In this document: piece after piece, positions 1-8,242 of the stretch | Position numbering within the stretch: position 1 is the first letter of the stretch | Layout: each line of letters opens with the position of its first letter | Assembly: GCA_964419445.1 (NCBI GenBank) | Contig: CAYQPE010000060.1 | Coordinates: 1 to 10,837, forward strand | DNA from: JABHHG01 sp964419445 | GTDB lineage: Bacteria > Fidelibacterota > Marinisomatia > SCGC-AAA003-L08 > D37C17 | DNA length: 10,837 nt | Direction of reading: 5' to 3' | Translations under genes and position numbers: made by a program | Notes under the pieces: generated by a model | What the model was told of the DNA's origin: nothing | The model's database searches: none | Seen by the model: only the letters and a program-made list of their open reading frames with translations

Positions 1-1689
1 GGGAATGCTGATCAAGATGAATGTGGTGTTTGTTTTGGAGATGGTATCCCTGAAGGTGATTGTGATTGCTACGGACATACATTAGATTGTGCTGGTGAAT
101 GCGGTGGTGATGCAGTTGAAGATGATTGTGGAATTTGTAATGGTGATAATTCATCATGCATTGATTGTGCAGGTACACCAAATGGGTCTGCATATATCGA
201 TGAATGTGGTGCTTGTGTAGAAACTGCAGATGAAAATTGTACATTATATTGTGATGGCGAATATTATAATGATGGCACTGGTCCAATAGAAGATGAATGT
301 GGCGTATGTGGTGGTTCAGGTATAGCTGATGGTGAATGCGACTGTGATGGTAATGTAGCTGACTGTGCCGGTGAATGTGGTGGTTCTGCCGTTGTAGATG
401 ACTGTGGTGTATGTGGTGGTGGCAATACTGACCAAGATTGTAATGGCGACTGTTACGGTACTGCTTTTGTAGATGACTGTGGTGACTGTGCAGGTGGTAA
501 TACTGGTGCTGAAGCCTGTGCGACTACTGAAACCGTTGAAATCAGCTTACACAGTGGTGCAAACCTTGTGAGTCTATATGCACTTCCAGATGATCCTTCT
601 GTAGGAAATATCATGACATCATTAGATGGATTTGTAACAGGTGTAATTGGTGAAGGTGTGGCTGCAAGTCCAAATCCAATTTTGGGTTGGGTTGGTAGTC
701 TTTCAGAATGGGAAGAAACTTCAGGTTATTGGGTGAAAGTAAATGCTGCAGCAACCTTGATGGTGGCAGATGCGAGCCCATTGGATCCCACTATTGAATA
801 TGATTTACATGGAGGTGCTAACTTAGTATCATTCCCATGGTCAGGTTCTGTGGGAATTGCTGATGGTATCCCTGATAATGTTGAACATCTATTTACCGGT
901 ATTATTGGTGAAGGTGTAGCTGCGAGTCCAAACCCAATCCTCGGATGGGTGGGTAGTTTGACTCAATTTGAAGGTAAAAAAGGATATTGGATTAAATTGA
1001 GTGATGCAGCATCATTTAGCTATAATATTCCTGATGCATTGGTTAGATCAACACCAACAATTCAAGAGCCTATAAAACGTGCTCCTGAAGGATATGGATA
1101 TGAGCAATCATCACAACAGGCGTTTTATTTTGTTGAAAATATTATCCTTGATGGCGAACCCATTGATAATGGTGATTGGGTAATGACATATAATGGTAAT
1201 GTGCTTGTAGGTGCACGTCAGTGGAATGGTGCATTTACAGATATACCTGCCATGGGATATGACAACCAGTTTGAAACAGCTGGATATATGGAAACTGGTA
1301 ATGTACCCACACTTAAAGTGGTTAGGGAAAATACTGGTGAAGAATATGTACTTTCAGGAAATATTCCTCAATGGACTAATAATGAGATTTATACATTAAG
1401 TACATTAGAGAATATGGTTTTCCCAACTGAAGTGGTATTGAAAGATGCATATCCAAATCCATTTAATCCAAGCACCAATATTAATTTTGGTGTGGCTGAA
1501 GATGTGAGCTTAGCTATTTCTGTTTATGATATTGCTGGACGTGAAGTGGCAATTCTTGCCAATGGTGAGTTTGCAAAAGGCTTCCACACCATTAGATGGA
1601 ATGCAAGCAGTGAACCCAGTGGAGTGTATTTTGTTACCATAAATACTCCTTCAGAAAGTTTCACTCAAAAGCTAATGTTGATTAAATAA
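1..1689 (+). CDS. Secreted Cys-rich repeat protein with type IX secretion sorting domain (5' end missing)
   Basis: Frame 1 is open from the first base to the TAA at 1687-1689, so this is the last 562 residues of a longer protein. Residues 1-173 are Cys/Asp/Gly-rich, with paired motifs such as DECGVC, DCAGECGG and DDCGVCGG. They hold 27 cysteines, and the remaining 389 residues hold none. Residues 180-351 are two copies of an 86-residue module (SGANLVS ... GEGVAASPNP ... GYWVK). Residues about 362-470 form a further beta-rich module (QQAFYFVENI, GDWVMTYNGN, GARQWNG). Residues about 474-562 match the type A C-terminal sorting domain of type IX secretion: YPNPFNPST, then VYDIAGREV, then GVYFV and a basic end. 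Such proteins cross the outer membrane and are anchored at or released from the surface. The Cys block probably forms disulfide-linked, perhaps Ca-binding, stalk repeats (inference). Molecular function is unknown. An internal GTG at 568 is not the start, because the repeats continue upstream in frame. Confidence 0.9.
   Translation, partial: GNADQDECGVCFGDGIPEGDCDCYGHTLDCAGECGGDAVEDDCGICNGDNSSCIDCAGTPNGSAYIDECGACVETADENCTLYCDGEYYNDGTGPIEDECGVCGGSGIADGECDCDGNVADCAGECGGSAVVDDCGVCGGGNTDQDCNGDCYGTAFVDDCGDCAGGNTGAEACATTETVEISLHSGANLVSLYALPDDPSVGNIMTSLDGFVTGVIGEGVAASPNPILGWVGSLSEWEETSGYWVKVNAAATLMVADASPLDPTIEYDLHGGANLVSFPWSGSVGIADGIPDNVEHLFTGIIGEGVAASPNPILGWVGSLTQFEGKKGYWIKLSDAASFSYNIPDALVRSTPTIQEPIKRAPEGYGYEQSSQQAFYFVENIILDGEPIDNGDWVMTYNGNVLVGARQWNGAFTDIPAMGYDNQFETAGYMETGNVPTLKVVRENTGEEYVLSGNIPQWTNNEIYTLSTLENMVFPTEVVLKDAYPNPFNPSTNINFGVAEDVSLAISVYDIAGREVAILANGEFAKGFHTIRWNASSEPSGVYFVTINTPSESFTQKLMLIK
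16..414 (+). repeat. Cys-rich repeat region with a 92-codon long-range duplication
   Basis: Codons at 16-138 and 292-414 encode two 41-residue stretches in the same register, exactly 276 nt apart, with 29 of 41 residues identical by eye. Each runs DECGVC, then a DCDC-type doublet, then DCAGECGG and DDCG(V/I)C. The intervening segment has irregular Cys spacing (SSCIDCAG, DECGAC, LYCDGEYYND). A higher-order duplication of a multi-motif block therefore overlies the short Cys-pair motif. Similar motifs continue to about base 519. Confidence 0.75.
538..1053 (+). repeat. Tandem in-frame duplication of an 86-codon module
   Basis: Two units, 538-795 and 796-1053, align at a constant offset of 258 nt. 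Both contain (S/G)GANLVS near the start, an identical 18-residue block beginning GEGVAASPNP (649-702 and 907-960), and GYW(V/I)K near the end. Within the identical block 8 of 18 codons differ and all 10 base changes are synonymous. This is an old duplication whose core is held by protein-level selection, not a recent copy. Confidence 0.85.
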
Positions 1690-1710
1690 TTATTAATCAT
1701 ATTTTATTTC

Positions 1711-1740
1711 AAAAAAGCCCAGATTTGTCTGGGCTTTTTT
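1711..1740 (+). terminator. Rho-independent terminator of the secreted protein gene
   Basis: A perfect 13-bp stem pairs 1711-1723 with 1728-1740 around the loop TTTG. Its GC core is GCCCAGA/TCTGGGC, and it ends in a T-run followed by GTTTT. It begins 21 nt after the stop codon. The A-run on the 5' arm means it could also terminate transcription from the other strand. Confidence 0.9.
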
Positions 1741-1796
1741 GTTTTATAGCCAAAAAAAATGTAGTAAGTTTTTCTCCATGAAGATGCCAAATAAAC

Positions 1797-1802
1797 TATA
1801 AT
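1797..1802 (+). promoter_or_regulatory. Candidate -10 box for the helicase-nuclease gene
   Basis: TATAAT at 1797-1802 is a perfect sigma-70-type -10 hexamer in the short gap after the terminator. No convincing -35 is seen at the usual spacing (1774-1779 reads CTCCAT). A start about 6-8 nt downstream would fall at 1808-1810, 3-5 nt before the ATG at 1813. No Shine-Dalgarno sequence precedes that ATG, which fits an almost leaderless transcript. Confidence 0.45.
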
Positions 1803-1812
1803 CCAAACGTAG

Positions 1813-4800
1813 ATGCAGTTAAATTCACAACAACAAAAAGCAAAAAATCATCCGCAGGGACCATTACTTATTCTTGCCGGAGCGGGTACTGGAAAAACAA
1901 CTACCATTGTAGAAAGAATGGTTTTTCTAATTGAGAATCAACATATTGACCCTGCATCAATCTTGGCACTTACATTTTCAGTAAAAGCTGCTGAACATCT
2001 TAAAGAAAAATTGGTAGATGAAATTGGCCCTACTGGATCAGAAATTCATGCATCAACATTTCACTCCTTTGCACAATCTATTATTGAAGAATTTAAGTCT
2101 GAATTAGATTTACTCTATAATCCCAAACTAATGAATGATTCTGAAATTAATTTTTTGCTTCGAGAAAAGTTTAATGAGTTAGCATATATTCACAGTGAAT
2201 TATTTAGACGAAATCCAATAAAAGCTATCCATTCATTAAAATCAATATTCGATCAATTCCGGGAAGAACTATTTACTGCAGAAAAAAGAAATACTCTATA
2301 TAATGAATGTGAGAAGACCATTGAAGATGAAAATTTAGATTCAAAATCATTAGAGCATCAACTTCAATTAATGGATGCTATAAATATCTTTCCTTTATAC
2401 CAACAATGGAAAAAGGAAGAAAACCGTATCGATTATGGAGATATGATTTCAAACCTATGGAAACTACTTTCAGAATCAACAAAAGTGCAATCAGAGTTAC
2501 AACAAAGATTTTCACATATTATAGTAGATGAGTTTCAAGATAATAATCATGCATTGAGTGAAGCAATAAAAGTAATTGCAGAGCCCGAAAATAACATCAC
2601 CGTTGTGGGTGATGATGATCAATGTATTTACTCATTCAGAGGAGCAAATATTCAAAATGTAAGTGGATTTAAATCATCGTATGAATCCCATCCTAATTAT
2701 GCTGAAATTCCATTGATGGAAAATTATCGCTCTACTATTCCTATTTTGGAGTTAGCAAATGAGGTTATATCATCAAATCCATTTCGTGTTGAAAAGGGAG
2801 TACTCCACTCAACCAACTCAACGTTAATTACACCTACAATGTATGAAGGGACTAAAGCACAGCAGCTTTTACAAATTAAAACTGAAATAGATAATCATGT
2901 TTTAAATGGTGTGAAACTACATGAAATTGCTATATTAGCGCGAACCCATTCGATATGTAATACGGTGTCCACTTATTTAACTTCTCATGGAATCAAAAAT
3001 CAATATTATGCAGAGCGACTATTTAATAATAAGCTCATAAAAGATATTCTTTGTGCATTTCAAATTTTGGGTAAAACGGGACATTGGAAACAGGCAGTAT
3101 TTAGATTGGTAAAAAATAAATTTGGTGATGATAAGGCTACATTTATCTTACCTGTTTTATATGCAAAAAAATGTAATTCGATTTCAGAATTAATTAATGG
3201 AGTTTCTAAAGCGGAAGATGTTTGTAATTGGTTTGGGATTATGGAAAAAATCGAATCTTCTGTTGATGACAATAATGTAGTTCAAATAACTGAAAGTCTT
3301 ATTAAATGGATGGGTGTTTATCAGCTCCATATTCACAGTAAAACCAGTGATGATGTTAAAAATATTCAAATTTTAAACCAATTCATGGAATTCATACAAA
3401 AGTATATTCATGCCTATCCTGCGTCGGATTTACAGCAATTTATACGTTATCTGCATGTTTCATGGGAAGTTAATGATATATTTATTGATCCTGTATGGGT
3501 GAAAAAGATTGATGGAGTTCAAATCATGACTGTGCATCAATCAAAAGGTAAGGAATTTCCTCATGTGATGATTCCATTTATGGCATCCAATAGTTTTCCT
3601 CCAAATTTTCAAAATAAAGAATATATACAACATTTGCCTGTACATTGGCGTCATTGGGATGTGAATGAGCGAAGTACAAAAGAATTACATTATGAAGAAG
3701 AACGGCGAATATTCTATGTGGGGATAACACGAGCAGAAGAAACCCTTACATTATTTGGTCCAGACAAACGCCAATCACAATTTACAAAAGACCTACAACC
3801 TCCATTTATAGAAAGGGAAAAAATTATGAAAGAAGCCACTCCTACAGAAAAAATAGATGGACTATTAGCCACATATCAACAAAAATTGATGGATAGCATG
3901 ACATTTGAAAAATGGGATGATACAGATGAACTGCTTTATGCCATTAAATGCATTACTGATATTAAAAATAATATATCACCTCAGTGGAATAATAATACTT
4001 ATGAACAAAAAATATTGGCGGAATTAACCCCATTATCTCAAAGTACTGAAATTAAATCTCCCCTCACATTATCAGCCACCACCATCAATTCATATCTAAA
4101 ATGTCCATTACAATATCGATTTAAAGAAGTAGATAAAATACCAGTATTATCAAAAAAGCCATATTTTCAGCTGGGTAAGGTCGTTCATGATGTATTGGAA
4201 CATTTTCATCGAAACAAACTTTCCACAAAAGATGAATTGTTATCTTTATTAGACGAGTTTTGGTCTAATGAAGGATTTGAGTATAAGCAGGAGGAATCTC
4301 AATATAGAGCCGATGCAATATCCATGTTAGAAAATTATTACAATTATTTTCTCCAACATCCACATCATCCACAGTTTGTAGAGGAATCTTTTAGCTTTGA
4401 TTTAAAAAACTGTACACTAAAAGGACGCTGTGATAGAATTGATGTTAATGCTGATGGTGGCGTTGAGATTTATGATTATAAAACCTCAAAATCAAATAAA
4501 TTGCCCACAGAAAAAGAATTAAAAAAAGATATGCAGTTGGCCATATATGCACTATTTTCTCTACATTATGGAGTAAGAAACGAATCTGATGAGCCTAAGA
4601 AACAAATCCCAGAAAAAGTGGCACTCCTATTACTTCGTCAAGAGGAGATCGAATCTTCAATCCGTTTTGAATTAGACGAATTATTGCAAAAGAAAGAAGA
4701 AATTGAGGCCATTGCAGATAACATTTACGAAAAGAAATTTGATGCAATACCTGGATTCTATTGCAATTATTGTGAGTATAAAGACTTAATTTGCCCTAAG

Positions 4801-4815
4801 TTTAATGAATCGTAA
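1813..4815 (+). CDS. UvrD/AddA-type superfamily 1 helicase fused to RecB-family (PD-(D/E)XK) nuclease
   Basis: This 1000-residue protein is predicted to unwind and degrade DNA ends for recombinational repair. The N-terminal SF1A motor has all its key motifs. They are a Q-motif (residues 5-8), Walker A AGAGTGKTT (22-30), Walker B VDEFQD (D239-E240), motif III GDDDQ (266-270) with YSFRGA, motif IV ENYRS (303-307), motif V TVHQSKGKEF (573-582), and motif VI RRIFYVGITRAEE (631-643). The C-terminal part matches the PDDEXK_1 nuclease: H792, D874 in GRCDRID, D888-Y-K890, then a Gln-containing DMQLAIYAL helix. C764 in YLKCP together with C984, C987 and C994 forms the four-cysteine pattern of the AddB-type Fe-S staple. 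Motor and nuclease on one chain recall actinobacterial AdnA/AdnB; the size is similar. No partner subunit lies in the window. The start is chosen because LNSQQQKA is the usual family N-terminus. Helicase-nuclease identity is firm; the exact complex is inferred. Confidence 0.93.
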   Translation: MQLNSQQQKAKNHPQGPLLILAGAGTGKTTTIVERMVFLIENQHIDPASILALTFSVKAAEHLKEKLVDEIGPTGSEIHASTFHSFAQSIIEEFKSELDLLYNPKLMNDSEINFLLREKFNELAYIHSELFRRNPIKAIHSLKSIFDQFREELFTAEKRNTLYNECEKTIEDENLDSKSLEHQLQLMDAINIFPLYQQWKKEENRIDYGDMISNLWKLLSESTKVQSELQQRFSHIIVDEFQDNNHALSEAIKVIAEPENNITVVGDDDQCIYSFRGANIQNVSGFKSSYESHPNYAEIPLMENYRSTIPILELANEVISSNPFRVEKGVLHSTNSTLITPTMYEGTKAQQLLQIKTEIDNHVLNGVKLHEIAILARTHSICNTVSTYLTSHGIKNQYYAERLFNNKLIKDILCAFQILGKTGHWKQAVFRLVKNKFGDDKATFILPVLYAKKCNSISELINGVSKAEDVCNWFGIMEKIESSVDDNNVVQITESLIKWMGVYQLHIHSKTSDDVKNIQILNQFMEFIQKYIHAYPASDLQQFIRYLHVSWEVNDIFIDPVWVKKIDGVQIMTVHQSKGKEFPHVMIPFMASNSFPPNFQNKEYIQHLPVHWRHWDVNERSTKELHYEEERRIFYVGITRAEETLTLFGPDKRQSQFTKDLQPPFIEREKIMKEATPTEKIDGLLATYQQKLMDSMTFEKWDDTDELLYAIKCITDIKNNISPQWNNNTYEQKILAELTPLSQSTEIKSPLTLSATTINSYLKCPLQYRFKEVDKIPVLSKKPYFQLGKVVHDVLEHFHRNKLSTKDELLSLLDEFWSNEGFEYKQEESQYRADAISMLENYYNYFLQHPHHPQFVEESFSFDLKNCTLKGRCDRIDVNADGGVEIYDYKTSKSNKLPTEKELKKDMQLAIYALFSLHYGVRNESDEPKKQIPEKVALLLLRQEEIESSIRFELDELLQKKEEIEAIADNIYEKKFDAIPGFYCNYCEYKDLICPKFNES

Positions 4816-4910
4816 CATTTAGAGTGTTTTTAGAAACATCCTGATACAAAATTCACTTATATCCATCAACGAGAAACTTCTATATTTTATTGGGTTATTT
4901 TTTAACATTT

Positions 4911-4914
4911 GGAG
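4911..4914 (+). promoter_or_regulatory. Ribosome binding site that fixes the protease start at 4920
   Basis: GGAG ends 5 nt before the ATG at 4920-4922. Initiation here gives MRNRMFTLIL and a standard signal peptide. The in-frame TTG at 4890 would add ten residues in front of that signal peptide and has no SD, so it is not used. Confidence 0.7.
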
Positions 4915-4919
4915 ATTTT

Positions 4920-7748
4920 ATGCGAAATCGCATGTTTACACTAATATTATTTTTATCAAGCATTTTTGCAGCATCAATAAGTCAATCTGATGCTGAATTG
5001 GTTGCTCGCAATTTATTTATTGAACGTAGTAATCAAACAAATTTTTCCTATTCAGAAATTGAAACTATAAGTGATGGAAATACTGAACTTTATCATATTT
5101 TTCATTTGATGCCATCGGGGTTTATAATTGTGGCAGGAGATGACAGAGCTGTGCCAATTTTAGGCTATAGTTTTGAAAATGAATTTTCCTCAACAGGGCA
5201 ACCTACAAATATCCAATATTTCATGGGGAAATTCAAAACATCCATCAAAGATTTTATCGATAATAATATACCTCAAACTCGTGAAATTCAAGATAAATGG
5301 ACTAAGTATAAATCGTCTAATATTGAGCGTATTAGAACACGTTCTGTAGCACCATTACTATTATCTCGATTTGATCAAGGTACTACGTGGAATACCATGT
5401 GTCCAACAGATGGTGCTGGTCCTGATGGGCATGCCCTTGTTGGTTGTGTTGCCGTGTCTATGGTCCAAGTTATGCATTATTGGAAATATCCCGAATATGG
5501 TTCTGGCTCAAACTCATATTACCATTGGGATTACGGTAACTTATCCGCAAATTTCAATACATTTTACGATTATGATAATATGCCAAATAATGTGGGTACT
5601 GAGGCTACCCAAAAATTATTATATCATGCAGGAGTAGCAGTTGAAATGGGGTATGGTGCTGATGGCTCTGGTGCGTGGGTTGTTGGAGGAAATCCCTCAG
5701 CTTATTATGCATTAAAAAATAATTTTTTATTCCGTAATGACATGGATTACGTTTATCCGTATCAATATAGCACATCTGATTATAGAGAAATTCTTCAAGA
5801 AGAATTAGACAATAATCGACCAATGATTTATAGAGGATATAGTAATGATGGTGGACATGCATGGAATGTTGATGGATATCAAGGTGAAGAATTTCACTGT
5901 AATTGGGGATGGGGTGGTTATAATAATGGGTATTTCCCCCTCAGCACTTTAGGTGGGTTTGATTCTGAGCAAGCAGCAGTTATTCAAATTCAACCTCAAA
6001 GTTTAAGTGGTCCAAATGTGGTGATGAATGGTTATTCTGTATTTGAAACCGTAGGCGATGGAGACGCTGTTGTAAATCCCGGTGAAATTGTTGACTTAGT
6101 ATTTGAAATTGAAAATATGCAACCATGGTTAGATGCCACAGGTATAGATTTAATTTTAGAGTCACAGTCTGCTGATTTAACCGTTTTGAATGAATTTATT
6201 CATGTAAATTATTTAGCATCTGGAAATCAAACAGAGCTTTCAAATAATCCATTTACTATCCAAATTAGTGATGATGCCACATTAGGAATGCATCAACTTA
6301 CTGTTTCTGTAGTGGCAGAAAGTGCTGGGAATGATACTTTTGTTGAAATATATACCGTAAATGTAGAAGTAACTTTGCATCAAGCAGGATTTCCTTATTT
6401 TACAGATCAAACCGTAGAGTCATCTCCTTTGGCTTTAGATATTAATGATGATGGAATAAAAGAATTATTTTTTGGAGATTATGGCGGTTTTGTGCACGGT
6501 ATTGATGTTTATGGAAATCCCCTTTCAGGTTTTCCTGTTGAGTTAGAAGGTACCAGTAGTAAGCAAATTTGGGGTTCGTTAGCTGCTGATGATATTGATG
6601 GTGATGGTGAAATTGAATTGGTAGTGAGTTGTAAAAATAAGCATGTATATGCAATAGATGTTTTTGGTAATATTGAAATGGATTTTGATGCAGGTCAATT
6701 TCTCATGGGTACACCAGCGTTAGCTGATGTGGATGGTGATGGCCTTAGCGAAATAATTGTAGCGGGCTATACTGCTTCCGGTGATGTATTTGTGGTAAAT
6801 CATGATGGCAGCTTAGTGGATGGATTCCCTGCACAAATTAACGAAAAAGTGCTTCGGGGTGCTGCTGTTGGTGATCTAAATGCAAATGATAAAGCAGATA
6901 TTGTAGTTGCCACAGAGTCAGATGATGTACTCATAGTAATTTATGATAATGGTGAATCTGAAATTATTTTTGATGGCACTGAAAAATTTAAATCTTCTCC
7001 AAGTATTGCCAAGGTAAATGGTGAATTTATAGTTTTTGCAGGGTCTGATGATGACCATTTTTATGGTGTTTCTTTAAATGGTGATGTAATATTAGATATT
7101 ACAACTGGCGATAAAATTCGTACATCCACAGCATTTTTAACAAATTCCAATGGATTAACCATATTTACGGCATCTCAAGATGGGAATTTATATGCTCTTG
7201 ATAGCAATGGTAATTCACGTGAAGGATGGCCAGTTAATACAGGGGTAAGTTTAATCACTGATCCTATCATTGCAGATGTGGATGGTGATGGCAATGATGA
7301 TGTGATTGTTGGGGATAATAATGGTCAAGTACTGGCATATCACTCAAATGGAGAACTGGTGAGTGGATTCCCAATTCAATCTGGGTATGGTTTTTCAGGG
7401 TCAATGTTAGCTGATGATATTGATAATGATGGGGATATAGATATTGCTATGGGTACAAATACCGCAATTTCTATATTTGATATAAAACAATCTGCCATGC
7501 CATCTACAGATTGGAGCATGCATCGAGGAAATATAAAACGTACAGGATTCTACACACCTGAATCTTCGGTTATTTTAGGTGATTTAAATAATGACTCAAT
7601 TATTAATGTGTTGGATATAGTCCAATTGGTGAATGCAATTTTAGATAATCAATCTTCCAATGAAATCCCTGCTGGCGATTTGAATCAAGATGGTATTTTA
7701 AATGTGCTTGATATTGTAAATTTGGTCAATATAATTTTAGACGAATAA
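4920..7748 (+). CDS. Secreted C10 (streptopain-like) cysteine protease with FG-GAP propeller and dockerin-like tail
   Basis: This is a 942-residue exported protein. A signal peptide spans about 1-20 (basic MRNR, then a hydrophobic stretch ending SIFAAS). Residues about 20-110 resemble the Spi/propeptide inhibitor domain of C10 peptidases (AELVARNLF, GFIIVAGDDRAVPILGYS). The peptidase core spans about 140-365: Q153 in FDQGTTWN as oxyanion residue, catalytic C176 in GHALVGCVAVSMVQ, H313 in GGHAWNVDGY, and N328-W329 in HCNWGWGG. The order and spacing match streptopain. An Ig-like module (about 370-490) follows. Next come FG-GAP/VCBS-type repeats with Asp-rich loops near residues 506, 558, 603, 653, 786 and 835. 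The C-terminus has two dockerin-like EF-hand repeats 32 residues apart, with Ca ligands D888/N890/D892/N896/D899 and D920/N922/D924/N928/D931. The protein probably degrades extracellular protein; the propeller and dockerin suggest binding to a partner or surface. It has no type IX sorting domain. It is the likely first gene of a three-gene unit. Confidence 0.92.
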   Translation: MRNRMFTLILFLSSIFAASISQSDAELVARNLFIERSNQTNFSYSEIETISDGNTELYHIFHLMPSGFIIVAGDDRAVPILGYSFENEFSSTGQPTNIQYFMGKFKTSIKDFIDNNIPQTREIQDKWTKYKSSNIERIRTRSVAPLLLSRFDQGTTWNTMCPTDGAGPDGHALVGCVAVSMVQVMHYWKYPEYGSGSNSYYHWDYGNLSANFNTFYDYDNMPNNVGTEATQKLLYHAGVAVEMGYGADGSGAWVVGGNPSAYYALKNNFLFRNDMDYVYPYQYSTSDYREILQEELDNNRPMIYRGYSNDGGHAWNVDGYQGEEFHCNWGWGGYNNGYFPLSTLGGFDSEQAAVIQIQPQSLSGPNVVMNGYSVFETVGDGDAVVNPGEIVDLVFEIENMQPWLDATGIDLILESQSADLTVLNEFIHVNYLASGNQTELSNNPFTIQISDDATLGMHQLTVSVVAESAGNDTFVEIYTVNVEVTLHQAGFPYFTDQTVESSPLALDINDDGIKELFFGDYGGFVHGIDVYGNPLSGFPVELEGTSSKQIWGSLAADDIDGDGEIELVVSCKNKHVYAIDVFGNIEMDFDAGQFLMGTPALADVDGDGLSEIIVAGYTASGDVFVVNHDGSLVDGFPAQINEKVLRGAAVGDLNANDKADIVVATESDDVLIVIYDNGESEIIFDGTEKFKSSPSIAKVNGEFIVFAGSDDDHFYGVSLNGDVILDITTGDKIRTSTAFLTNSNGLTIFTASQDGNLYALDSNGNSREGWPVNTGVSLITDPIIADVDGDGNDDVIVGDNNGQVLAYHSNGELVSGFPIQSGYGFSGSMLADDIDNDGDIDIAMGTNTAISIFDIKQSAMPSTDWSMHRGNIKRTGFYTPESSVILGDLNNDSIINVLDIVQLVNAILDNQSSNEIPAGDLNQDGILNVLDIVNLVNIILDE

Positions 7749-7759
7749 TGATGATACAT

Positions 7760-7765
7760 AAGGAG
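7760..7765 (+). promoter_or_regulatory. Ribosome binding site of the DUF962 gene
   Basis: AAGGAG lies 5 nt before the ATG at 7771, within the 22-nt gap after the protease stop. It is the strongest SD in the window and suggests efficient internal initiation on a shared mRNA. Confidence 0.75.
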
Positions 7766-7770
7766 TAAAA

Positions 7771-8241
7771 ATGAAACCAGTTTCAACGTGGTTAAACGAA
7801 TATGGTGAGAGTCATCAACATCCATTAAATATTAAAATTCATACCATCTGTGTGCCACTAATAATGTTGAGTCTGGTTGCATTGCTATCTACAATCCCTT
7901 TTTATTTACCATTCTTAGAAAGTTATAATCTTAACCATTGGGGATTTGCTCTCATTGCCTTTGCAACGGTGTATTATTTTCTGCTGTCCATCCCATTTTT
8001 TGCAGGGATGATACCCATTGCATTTTTATTAATTTTAGGTACTAAGTGCCTTTCTACATTACCATTCCCCTTATGGCAATCATCGCTTACTATTTTTGTG
8101 TTGGCATGGATTGGTCAATTCTATGGCCATAAAGTAGAAGGGAAAAAGCCATCATTCTTTAAGGATGTTCAATTTTTACTTATTGGTCCATTATGGGTGT
8201 TAAGTAAATTGTATCGTCGTTTTAATATTTCATATTCCTAA
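7771..8241 (+). CDS. DUF962 / Mpo1-like integral membrane protein
   Basis: This 156-residue protein is of typical length for the family. Residues 15-24 carry the H-x-(N/H)-P-x-N-x-x-x-H pattern (H15, H17, H24). Residues 117-123 read FYGHKVE, followed by GKKPSFF and a QFLLIGPLWVL segment, which are the hallmarks of DUF962. Hydrophobic segments at about 25-49, 56-90, 101-117 and 133-146 suggest four or so membrane spans. The yeast member Mpo1 is an Fe-dependent dioxygenase that shortens 2-hydroxy fatty acids. The conserved His residues here could serve as metal ligands, but the bacterial substrate is unknown and this role is inferred. The gene sits 22 nt after the protease gene and 1 nt before the acylase gene, so it is probably cotranscribed with both. 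Family assignment is confident and the reaction tentative. Confidence 0.85.
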   Translation: MKPVSTWLNEYGESHQHPLNIKIHTICVPLIMLSLVALLSTIPFYLPFLESYNLNHWGFALIAFATVYYFLLSIPFFAGMIPIAFLLILGTKCLSTLPFPLWQSSLTIFVLAWIGQFYGHKVEGKKPSFFKDVQFLLIGPLWVLSKLYRRFNISYS

Positions 8242-8242
8242 T

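Noticed and set aside
1..519. CRISPR-like or DNA-level tandem repeat
   Set aside because: The periodicity is at codon level, with irregular spacing and synonymous variation. It is coding repeat, not an array of identical direct repeats.
568..1689. GTG-initiated 373-residue gene
   Set aside because: The same frame is open to base 1 and encodes coherent Cys-rich repeats upstream. The GTG is the Val of a GANLVS motif that recurs in the second module copy, so it is internal.
4822..4840. TGTTT/AAACA hairpin after the helicase gene as a terminator
   Set aside because: It has only five AT-rich pairs and no following T-run, too weak to call.
4890..4919. TTG start adding ten residues to the protease
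   Set aside because: There is no SD before it, and it would bury the signal peptide. The ATG at 4920 has GGAG at the right distance.
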